This document shows, in pieces, positions 47,961-54,094 of a stretch of 64,000 bases of DNA (its first letter is position 1; each line of letters begins with the position of its first letter). The stretch comes from a virus, in IMG/VR virus record IMGVR_UViG_3300050138_000621, positions 64,001 to 128,000 of that record. One strand, 5' to 3'. Position numbers and translations under genes: made by a program. The notes under the pieces are model-generated. The model searched no databases. It saw only the letters and a list, made by a program, of their open reading frames with translations, and had not been told where the DNA came from.

Positions 47961-48155
47961 GGTGTGCCCGGGCGGCAGCACCGTCCTAAGCGCAAACCCC
48001 GCGAACGTGACCTTGGGCGGCCCCTCTCCTCCGGTCTCGAAGCCGGCGAACTGAGACTTGGAAAGCAGCACGAGCCCGTCCTCCCAGTGGATGACCAAGT
48101 CGTCGCCCGCGTGGAGGTGGACGATGTTGCGCTTCTTCTCGTCTGTGTCGGCCAT
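47955..48155 (-). CDS. Small hypothetical protein
   Basis: 66 residues from ATG 48155 (MADTDEKKRNIVHLHAGDDL). β-rich, with VIHWEDGLVLLSKSQFAGFE. ATG overlaps the stop of the DUF3307-like gene. Not recognised. Confidence 0.55.
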   Translation of the reverse strand: MADTDEKKRNIVHLHAGDDLVIHWEDGLVLLSKSQFAGFETGGEGPPKVTFAGFALRTVLPPGHTL

Positions 48156-48718
48156 TAGAGGGCTCCCGCGATTTTCAATACCGCGTAGATGGCGGCGTAG
48201 TTCGTGAGGTGGTGCACGGACTGGTCGAAGCCGAGGCTCCACCAGAACAGTCGGTTGCCGTGAAGGGCGCGCCGGGCGTCACGCTGGTCCAGCTTCAGGA
48301 GGTATTCCTCGTACTCGCACCACTGGTCGAAGGTGGGCTCGAAGTACCTGTCCCCGGGCTTCGCAGCGAGGATCTCCTTGCAGCAAAGCACCTGGTGCCC
48401 GGAGCGCATCTTCCAGCGGCCCATGTACTTGGGGCCTGCCTTGATGCGGTCGAAGTAGAAGTGGACGATACCGTCGCCGAGGCCGATGAGCATCCCGAAC
48501 CCGAGCGGGGCCGGGTGGTCGAAATAGAACAGGACGCCGGCAGAGATCAGCGTTGTGAAGATGAAATGGTTCGAGACGTGGGACAACAAGGGGCCCAGGA
48601 AGTCCCATCCGCGCGCCGCTTTGCGCTGGTGGTAGTCAGTCTGGAGGAGCCAGTCGGCTACGAGCTGCTTGTAGTTGAAGACGACCAGCAGCAGGAAGAT
48701 GAGGGGCACGATGTTCAT
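48155..48718 (-). CDS. DUF3307-like membrane protein
   Basis: 187 residues from ATG 48718, 7 nt after CTATAG. N-terminal segment LIFLLLVVFNYKQLVADWLL, then QTDYHQRKAARGWDFLGPLL, SHVSNHFIFTTLISAGVL, matching the integral-membrane DUF3307 pattern with conserved His/Asp/Lys in the first helices. Several hydrophobic segments. Function of the family is unknown; phages carry it occasionally. Confidence 0.75.
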   Translation of the reverse strand: MNIVPLIFLLLVVFNYKQLVADWLLQTDYHQRKAARGWDFLGPLLSHVSNHFIFTTLISAGVLFYFDHPAPLGFGMLIGLGDGIVHFYFDRIKAGPKYMGRWKMRSGHQVLCCKEILAAKPGDRYFEPTFDQWCEYEEYLLKLDQRDARRALHGNRLFWWSLGFDQSVHHLTNYAAIYAVLKIAGAL

Positions 48719-48724
48719 GGTCAG

Positions 48725-48737
48725 CCTATAGCGAACG
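48725..48737 (-). promoter_or_regulatory. CTATAG motif
   Basis: CGTTCGCTATAGG on the minus strand, 7 nt before ATG 48718. Supplies the RSL-stop of the previous gene. Confidence 0.75.
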
Positions 48738-49001
48738 GTTGCGTTTCGCCAAGTCCCTGGCCTTCATGGGATGGTCGAAGCCCCTCTCCGTCAGCCGGTT
48801 GAGGATGTCGAGCAGGTCTTTGCGCTCCCAAGTGGTGCCGTATTTGACGACCGTCCAGTTCGCTGGGTCCAGGGCGTACACGAAGTCCGGTCGTTCACCC
48901 ACGAACTTGGCGTCGAGCAGGTGGTCGACATGGTTCTCTCGGCACCAGAACCGATACTGTTCGTAGGTCCCGGCGATGACCAGGTACCGTTTTTGAGGCA
49001 T
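48726..49001 (-). CDS. Small hypothetical protein ending in RSL
   Basis: 91 residues from ATG 49001 (MPQKRYLVIAGTYEQYRFWC). Core VGERPDFVYALDPANWTVVK; helical end LLDILNRLTERGFDHPMKA, then KRNRSL, where the last three codons are the next promoter motif. A similar layout (YLVIAGTYEQYRFWCREN) is common in phages, possibly a small Rossmann-like protein. Function unknown. Confidence 0.6.
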   Translation of the reverse strand: MPQKRYLVIAGTYEQYRFWCRENHVDHLLDAKFVGERPDFVYALDPANWTVVKYGTTWERKDLLDILNRLTERGFDHPMKARDLAKRNRSL

Positions 49002-49007
49002 GCCCGG

Positions 49008-49020
49008 TCTATAGCGAACG
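49008..49020 (-). promoter_or_regulatory. CTATAG motif
   Basis: CGTTCGCTATAGA on the minus strand, 7 nt before ATG 49001. An 11-bp CCCCCCGGGGG-type palindrome follows at 49022-49033. Confidence 0.7.
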
Positions 49021-49072
49021 GCCCCCCGGGGGACGCGCTATACGAGCAGCGAGTCGCAATCATCCCTGTGCG

Positions 49073-49885
49073 ATGATATCCGCTGAGAAACCCTGCGGTC
49101 ACTGCACGCTAACCAAGCCGGCCGCCGAGTTCTATGTCGAGAACAGAAGTGGTACACACCGCCTGACCTCATGGTGCCGCTCGTGTACTCAGGCCGCAAA
49201 TAGGGCTCGGACCTGGGATCCGGAGACCGGCACCTTCGTCAAGAGGCCCACCCGCCAATCACCTCCTGGCATGAAATATTGCGGCGCGTGCAAGCAAGAC
49301 AAAGCCAGTGGCCGGTTCTTTCGCAAACGGGACTCAAAGGATGGTCTCCAGAGCTACTGCATAGACTGTCGCAATAAAGCGGCCCGCGCACCTACGGGAC
49401 GGAAGCAATCACGAACCGCGCAACAGAGATTCAGTCGCTCAGCAAAGGGAAGGGCCGCGCAGCGGATGCGCCAGTCGACTCCAGAGTACAAATTGGTGCA
49501 CCGCCTAAGGGAGCGTCAACGCAAGATCCTCAAACGAGGCAAGAGCGCCAAACTCATGAGCACGATGGAGGCCCTGGACTGTACGGCAAAGGAGTTGGTA
49601 CAACACCTAGAGAGGCAGTTCACCGATGGGATGACCTGGGAGAATATGGGGACGGCGTGGCATGTAGACCATGTGCTTGAAATCGCACGGTTCGACCTTG
49701 CCGACCCAAAGCAGTACGGATGTGCGTTCCACTATTCAAATCTACAGCCCTTGTCGATCGAGAACCACCGAACCAAAACTGCGGAATTCCTTAGCTACTG
49801 GCATTCGGGGCAGAGGCGATCAGGGCCTCAACCTCTTCTTGCGTCAGTGGCCGGCCCTCAAACTTCGACTGGAGCGCCTTGCTGA
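49073..49885 (+). CDS. HNH homing endonuclease with two zinc knuckles
   Basis: 270 residues from ATG 49073. Two repeats of a zinc knuckle (CGHCTLTKPAAEFYVEN/WCRSC and YCGACKQDKASGRFF/YCIDC), basic helices, then the HNH core: MTWENMGTAWHVDHVLEIA, HYSNLQPLSIENHRTK. Same family as 439-1221. Its 3' end overlaps the convergent RNase H gene by 95 bp. That overlap after the core suggests insertion with loss of the natural stop. Confidence 0.85.
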   Translation: MISAEKPCGHCTLTKPAAEFYVENRSGTHRLTSWCRSCTQAANRARTWDPETGTFVKRPTRQSPPGMKYCGACKQDKASGRFFRKRDSKDGLQSYCIDCRNKAARAPTGRKQSRTAQQRFSRSAKGRAAQRMRQSTPEYKLVHRLRERQRKILKRGKSAKLMSTMEALDCTAKELVQHLERQFTDGMTWENMGTAWHVDHVLEIARFDLADPKQYGCAFHYSNLQPLSIENHRTKTAEFLSYWHSGQRRSGPQPLLASVAGPQTSTGAPC

Positions 49886-50309
49886 GGCGATCGGCTATCT
49901 GATTGAACTCCCGCCTGATCCACTGGAATCGCACCGATGGGAACTTCTTCATCAGCCCTTTGGTCGAGGCCGTGTACTTCGCCAGCGTTGGTTCATGGAC
50001 ATTGAAGGCGCCTGATAAATGCCCGGCGATCAGTTGGGAATCGAGATGGACGACGATGTGGTCCCCTTCGTGGCCGTTCTGAATGAGCCATCGCAAGAGG
50101 CTGTTGACGGCGAAGTGCTCGGCGGTGTTACCCGTTAGGTGCTCGCCCTCGCCCATGTAGAACGAGTGGTGGGCGACGTACTCGCCGGTCGAGCGCCGGA
50201 CCAGCCATCCGATGTAATTGCACGGGGTCGTCTTCGGGCCCGTCTTCTTGCCCCAGGCGCCGCCGACGACGGAGCCATCTGTCCAGCAGTGCAACATGTT
50301 CTCACCCAC
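49791..50309 (-). CDS. Ribonuclease HI-like protein
   Basis: 172 residues from ATG 50309. Catalytic set visible: Asp in LHCWTDGSVVGG, Glu in TGNTAEHFAVNSLLRWL, Asp in VVHLDSQLIAGHLSG, Asp in REFNQIADRLSKAL. Length fits RNase HI. Cuts RNA in RNA-DNA hybrids, e.g. primer removal during phage replication. Overlaps the preceding small membrane-associated gene by 8 bp on the same strand. Confidence 0.85.
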   Translation of the reverse strand: MGENMLHCWTDGSVVGGAWGKKTGPKTTPCNYIGWLVRRSTGEYVAHHSFYMGEGEHLTGNTAEHFAVNSLLRWLIQNGHEGDHIVVHLDSQLIAGHLSGAFNVHEPTLAKYTASTKGLMKKFPSVRFQWIRREFNQIADRLSKALQSKFEGRPLTQEEVEALIASAPNASS

Positions 50310-50535
50310 GACGATCCCGAATCCAAAATAATAATCGGTAGATAAGTCGAAGAGGGCCCTCGTGGCTTTTGAGGTTAAGTCTCCACCAGGCGTTTGACCC
50401 GACGGGTGGCAAGGGCGGGATCTTCGACCAAACCCATCTCGCGGCCTTGACGAGGCGGGGCCTCACGATGACCATCGCGCCGACTACTGCCGAGGCGGCC
50501 ATGACAGCGTCGGTCCACTTCGCTTCTGAAGACAT
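50302..50535 (-). CDS. Small membrane-associated protein
   Basis: 77 residues from ATG 50535 (MSSEAKWTDAVMAASAVVGA), GAGGGA ribosome site upstream. Hydrophobic stretch VMAASAVVGAMVIV followed by basic and Trp residues (VKAARWVWSKIPPLPP). Overlaps the RNase H start. Function unknown. Confidence 0.5.
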   Translation of the reverse strand: MSSEAKWTDAVMAASAVVGAMVIVRPRLVKAARWVWSKIPPLPPVGSNAWWRLNLKSHEGPLRLIYRLLFWIRDRRG

Positions 50536-50671
50536 GTTCGTCCCTCTGGCCAGGTGTGAGCTGGCGCACCAAGAAAGTCGGCGTTCAACAGGTGTCTGCC
50601 CCGTGCGCACAGAGCATTGGCCACCTTCAGAGGGGAGGCGCCCGACTAACCTAGGACTAGCGAGCGCTTTG

Positions 50672-50744
50672 TGGACCCTGTCGGACTTGAACCGACCACC
50701 CCCTGCGTGCAAAGCAGGTGCTCTCCCAGATGAGCTAAGGGCCC
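50672..50744 (-). tRNA. tRNA-Ala (anticodon UGC)
   Basis: On the minus strand all four stems form: acceptor GGGCCCT/AGGGTCC, D arm with GCTC/GAGC, anticodon arm CCTGC-TTTGCAC-GCAGG with anticodon TGC, T arm GTCGG-TTCAAGT-CCGAC, discriminator A. 73 nt. No encoded CCA. Possibly supplements host Ala decoding. Close to the small gene 50302-50535; not adjacent to the integrase. Confidence 0.92.
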
Positions 50745-50751
50745 CGTGAAA

Positions 50752-51024
50752 CTACTTCTTGTGGACTCTGCTGACCATCGTGCTCGTCGACTCGGGCTCC
50801 TGTGGGCTGAAGATCCCGCGCAATGCTTCCAGGTCGCTCAGACCGGCGGGGGAGAGCGACCCGTACTTCGCGGCGCCCTCCAGGGTCGCGAGCATGCGGG
50901 CGAGCTGTTCTATGAGGGACGAGACGGCCACAAACGACGTGAGACCGTTCCCTTCGACCCCAAATGCTTTCGCGTACGTGGAGCCGCACTCTCTCCGGAC
51001 ATCGATCTTGAAGGTGGTTGTCAC
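50752..51024 (-). CDS. Small hypothetical protein
   Basis: 90 residues from GTG 51024 (MTTTFKIDVRRECGSTYAKA), overlapping the previous stop. Helical middle SSLIEQLARMLATLEGAAKY, then GIFSPQEPESTSTMVSRV. Not recognised. Confidence 0.55.
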   Translation of the reverse strand: MTTTFKIDVRRECGSTYAKAFGVEGNGLTSFVAVSSLIEQLARMLATLEGAAKYGSLSPAGLSDLEALRGIFSPQEPESTSTMVSRVHKK

Positions 51025-51308
51025 CGCATCTCTCCGGAGCGGTCGACGGGGCCGCGGCAGGGCGTGCAGCAGGACCCGTCGGGGCAGTGGGCTCCGTCGC
51101 TGTCGCAGGCGTTGACCGTCTGGCCCCCGGCGATGATCTCGTTGACGGCCAAATCCAGGAGGTCGATGAGGGCAAGGGCGTCGCAGCCGTGGATCGTCAC
51201 CACGTCGCAGTCGAAGTCACCGTTATACTGCGTGATGGTGATTTCCTCGCCGTCCACGTGGACGTCGAACCCTGAGCGGTCTGGGATGCTTCCGATTTCT
51301 TTTTCCAT
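51021..51308 (-). CDS. Small acidic protein with Cys-rich end
   Basis: 95 residues from ATG 51308, 7 nt after CTATAG. β-rich acidic half (SGFDVHVDGEEITITQYNGD), helical ALALIDLLDLAVNEIIAG, then CDSDGAHCPDGSCCTPC, a cluster of five Cys. Not recognised. Confidence 0.6.
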   Translation of the reverse strand: MEKEIGSIPDRSGFDVHVDGEEITITQYNGDFDCDVVTIHGCDALALIDLLDLAVNEIIAGGQTVNACDSDGAHCPDGSCCTPCRGPVDRSGEMR

Positions 51309-51314
51309 GATCTA

Positions 51315-51327
51315 CCTATAGCGAACG
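51315..51327 (-). promoter_or_regulatory. CTATAG motif
   Basis: CGTTCGCTATAGG on the minus strand, 7 nt before ATG 51308. Supplies RSL-stop to the next gene upstream. Confidence 0.75.
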
Positions 51328-51519
51328 CCCGAGAGTGTGCGTCGCGCAGCACTCCTCGCTGCAGATCGGAGCCCCTCCCTTGGCCTTGGGCGACTGGTAG
51401 TCGATGAATCTCGTGAGGTACCCGCACTCCCAGCACGGATACCAGTCGGACACCACGAAGATGTCCTTCATCGGCTCCTGGAACGGCTCGGCGTCGGGGT
51501 ATTTGGCTGAGAACCTCAT
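51316..51519 (-). CDS. Zinc-ribbon partner of AAA+ ATPase
   Basis: 67 residues from ATG 51519, coupled by ATGA to the BCS1-like gene. Two Cys pairs, WYPCWECGYLTRF and PICSEECCATH, predict a zinc ribbon. Ends GRSL at the promoter motif. Translational coupling to the ATPase suggests a substrate or adaptor role (inference). Confidence 0.65.
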   Translation of the reverse strand: MRFSAKYPDAEPFQEPMKDIFVVSDWYPCWECGYLTRFIDYQSPKAKGGAPICSEECCATHTLGRSL

Positions 51520-52847
51520 TGCTTGTTGTCCCAGAGGAGCGCCACTGCCCGCCGCTTGCAGCGGCCGGTCAGGCCGCTGGGGCTCTCGGTCACCGGGGAG
51601 CTGTCCGCCATCGCCTTGGCCTCGATGTCGTCGCGGAGGATGCGCTTGCAAATCTTCAAGCGGCCCTCGTAGTCCAGCTCGGGGATCTCTATGATGACGT
51701 CGACGCGGCCAGAGCGTGTGGATTCGCCGTTCTCGTCGGGTCGACCGATCGCCTCGTCGATCTGGTCGATGTGGTTGGTGGTGATGAACAGCAGGCAGCC
51801 CGCGTTCCCCTGAATGCCGTCGATCGCGTTCAGGACTGTGGTGAAGTTCAGGGTGCCTGTCACGTTCTTGCGGCCATGGAAGACGGTGTCGAAGTCCTCG
51901 AAGAGAACGATTCGCTGGCCGAACTTCTCGGAGCCCTGCTTCCACGCCCTCAGGAATTGGGCATCGGACATGCCGGCGACGTTGATGATGACGACGGGGA
52001 TGTCCAGGTCGTGGGCGACGGCAGAGATCAAGCTCGTCTTGCCGGTCCCTGGCTTGCCGTGGAGCAGGTATCCGCGCTTGTACTCCAGCTCGGCGTCGAC
52101 GTACCACTGCCGGTTCTCCTTCCAGAAGCGAACGTCCTGGAAGAGCATGCGATGCGCGTCCGTGAACGACAGACGATGCGAGAACGGAGTCGCGTGAGGC
52201 GCTGGGTCCTCGGCGGGGTCGAAATTGACGGGCTCACCAGCATCCCTCCAGGCTGTGCTCGGCTCCGTAGATTTGAATTCGTGGTCGATCGAGATGCCGG
52301 TGCCGGCGGCGTCCGGGGAGATGGTGACGATCGAGAACGCGCGTTTACTGCGAGTCTCTTCCTCCTTGGCGAGATCGAGGAACTCCCCGGCGTCGGTGAG
52401 AAGGTCTTTCATGTTGACGGTCCCGTTGATGAAGCGCATCTGTGACCGCTTGACCATGTCCCCATCGGCATCCCGTGCAATTGGGGTGAGCAGGATGGGC
52501 GCGCCCTTGTAGAAGTAGAGGCTCAGGGAGTCGGCGACCTTCCTGTAGAAGATGTGCCGCGTCTTGCCGGTGGTGAACGTATGCGGCAGCAGGTCGTAGC
52601 AGTCACCGCCGACAGAATGAGTGCGCCCGGTTCGGCTCAAAAAGACGGAGACGGCTTCGGTGGTCTGGATGTCGTTCAGCTCGATGGACGTAATCACCAG
52701 GCTCCCAGCGACTCCCAGCGCCTTCTCTCCGATCTTCTTCGCGACGGCCCGAAGGGCTGTCATCAACGGGGAGGTCGCGACGAGGGCGAAGGCGATGCCG
52801 GCGGAGATGTAGGGGTGTCGGTGGATCTCGCGGAGGAGGGCATCCAT
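51516..52847 (-). CDS. BCS1-like AAA+ ATPase, membrane-anchored
   Basis: 443 residues from ATG 52847, 7 nt after CTATAG. N-terminal membrane segment PYISAGIAFALVATSPLM. A middle region (~60-230) corresponds to the BCS1-specific domain. AAA+ core: Walker A LLHGKPGTGKTSLISA, Walker B QRIVLFEDFDTVF, the BCS1-type LNAIDGIQGNAGCLLF, sensor-1 ITTNHIDQIDEA, and SGRVDVIIEI. Mitochondrial BCS1 moves a folded protein across a membrane; phage homologues are uncommon and unexplained. The zinc-ribbon gene after it is coupled. Confidence 0.87.
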   Translation of the reverse strand: MDALLREIHRHPYISAGIAFALVATSPLMTALRAVAKKIGEKALGVAGSLVITSIELNDIQTTEAVSVFLSRTGRTHSVGGDCYDLLPHTFTTGKTRHIFYRKVADSLSLYFYKGAPILLTPIARDADGDMVKRSQMRFINGTVNMKDLLTDAGEFLDLAKEEETRSKRAFSIVTISPDAAGTGISIDHEFKSTEPSTAWRDAGEPVNFDPAEDPAPHATPFSHRLSFTDAHRMLFQDVRFWKENRQWYVDAELEYKRGYLLHGKPGTGKTSLISAVAHDLDIPVVIINVAGMSDAQFLRAWKQGSEKFGQRIVLFEDFDTVFHGRKNVTGTLNFTTVLNAIDGIQGNAGCLLFITTNHIDQIDEAIGRPDENGESTRSGRVDVIIEIPELDYEGRLKICKRILRDDIEAKAMADSSPVTESPSGLTGRCKRRAVALLWDNKQ

Positions 52848-52852
52848 GTGAG

Positions 52853-52866
52853 GTCTATAGCGAACG
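52853..52866 (-). promoter_or_regulatory. CTATAG motif
   Basis: CCGTTCGCTATAGA on the minus strand, 7 nt before ATG 52847. Faces the plus-strand copy at 52903, 36 bp away. Confidence 0.72.
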
Positions 52867-52902
52867 GCGTCAGCCACTTACGCGACGCAGCACGACGGAA
52901 CT

Positions 52903-52915
52903 CGTTCGCTATAGG
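52903..52915 (+). promoter_or_regulatory. CTATAG motif
   Basis: CGTTCGCTATAGG, 7 nt before ATG 52922. Member of a divergent pair with 52853-52866. Confidence 0.75.
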
Positions 52916-52921
52916 CCTGGT

Positions 52922-53398
52922 ATGTCCATCGGTCGGGTCTCTTACGAATCCGCCTTTCATCGCGCCGCCAAGTTCGAGCACCTGTTCGAGTTCGTCTTCA
53001 GTCAGGTTCCTGTCGCAAGACGGGTCAAATTCATCGTCAGCGACATGCTGAAGCCAGGCTTCAGCACAGGCGGTCTCACCTACACGCAGGGCGTCGTGAC
53101 GATCGTCTTCATCGGCGTCAGCCGCGGAGACAAGCCGTACCCCTACTTGGACCGACATGCGGTCCCCGAGGTGGACGCGGCCGTTGGTGGGACCGAGATC
53201 GAGAGCTGGGAGGAAGAGGTTCTCCTCACCCTCCTGCACGAGGCCCGGCACGTGCATCAGTTCGCGCAGCAAACGTTCCCCGCCAAGGAATCGATCCCCG
53301 CCGAGATCGACGCCGAGAGCTTCGCCAAGCGCGGGCTTACGAAGTGGCGACGTCTGCATCGGATCGCCGAGCACGTGACCGCGAAGATGGCCGCCTAG
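52922..53398 (+). CDS. Metallopeptidase-like protein (HExRH)
   Basis: 158 residues. The helix LLTLLHEARHVHQFAQQ holds an HExxH zinc motif (HEARH), and the downstream acidic segment IPAEIDAESFAKRG could supply the third ligand (E or D), as in gluzincin-like minimal peptidases. N-terminus is β/α (FEFVFSQVPVARRVKF). Function unknown; similar small proteins occur as phage anti-host factors, but that is a guess. Divergently arranged with the ATPase operon. Confidence 0.7.
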   Translation: MSIGRVSYESAFHRAAKFEHLFEFVFSQVPVARRVKFIVSDMLKPGFSTGGLTYTQGVVTIVFIGVSRGDKPYPYLDRHAVPEVDAAVGGTEIESWEEEVLLTLLHEARHVHQFAQQTFPAKESIPAEIDAESFAKRGLTKWRRLHRIAEHVTAKMAA

Positions 53399-53411
53399 CG
53401 TTCGCTATAGG
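53399..53411 (+). promoter_or_regulatory. CTATAG motif
   Basis: CGTTCGCTATAGG, 7 nt before ATG 53418. Confidence 0.75.
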
Positions 53412-53417
53412 CTGAGC

Positions 53418-53825
53418 ATGGCAAACGAACTGAAGCTCGCCAAGGCCGCCCGCGAGATCGCCCGTGAGCTGGACGAATCCCCTCGGCAAAATCCGTACCC
53501 GTTCGGGCGCGGCTTCGTGTTCCAGGGGGACGACAAGACTCCTTGCTGCGCCATCGGGCACGTGATCCAGAGGGCGGGACTGTCCGGCCTGGCCAAGGGC
53601 CGTCCCGACAACGACGGCAAGATCACATTCACCCGGAGCGATTGCGCCGTTGCCGATGCCTGCAACCTGAGACAGTTGTTCCCGAAGCGCGTCAACGACG
53701 CGATCTGCGACTTGGTCGACGCCAACGACGGCGCTCACGGCGCCCAGAGCGTCGCGGTGGCGATTTACCATTTCGCCGACGTTCTGGAGCTGGCTGCCGC
53801 TCCGACGGGCGACAAGGAGGAATAG
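53418..53825 (+). CDS. Hypothetical protein
   Basis: 135 residues from ATG 53418. Helical start KLAKAAREIARELDES, then TPCCAIGHVIQRAG and a helical end with FADVLELAAAP. The CCAIGH and Cys-containing layout is also found in other small phage proteins that I cannot name. Heads a plus-strand operon leading to Dam. Confidence 0.6.
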   Translation: MANELKLAKAAREIARELDESPRQNPYPFGRGFVFQGDDKTPCCAIGHVIQRAGLSGLAKGRPDNDGKITFTRSDCAVADACNLRQLFPKRVNDAICDLVDANDGAHGAQSVAVAIYHFADVLELAAAPTGDKEE

Positions 53826-53830
53826 CCACG

Positions 53831-54094
53831 ATGGAAAACGAAGAGATCACGACCGTGCTCACCCGCGAAGACCTCAAGGCCCGCGGCTGGACCGCACGCC
53901 AGATCCGCAAGCAGAAGCCCGACACCATCATCCGGGCGAAGCACCGCGGACGCCCGCGCTTCGGACACTCGCTCGTCAAAGTGCTGGCCGTCGAGGCCGC
54001 CATCGCCGAAGCCAAAGCGATCGTCGCTGCGTCCCGCGAGAAAACAGCCCCGATGGTCGTCGAGACCATCGCCCCGATCGCCGCGGTCGCCTGA
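53831..54094 (+). CDS. Small basic DNA-binding-like protein
   Basis: 87 residues from ATG 53831 (MENEEITTVLTREDLKARGW). Helical TARQIRKQKPDTIIRAKHRG and a basic middle, Ala-rich end. Could bind DNA. Its stop overlaps the Dam ATG, so the two are co-translated. Not recognised. Confidence 0.55.
   Translation: MENEEITTVLTREDLKARGWTARQIRKQKPDTIIRAKHRGRPRFGHSLVKVLAVEAAIAEAKAIVAASREKTAPMVVETIAPIAAVA

Noticed and set aside
50672-50744. tRNA-Ala as the phage attachment site
   Set aside because: The integrase is 34 kb away and no matching partial repeat of the tRNA 3' end was found near it.
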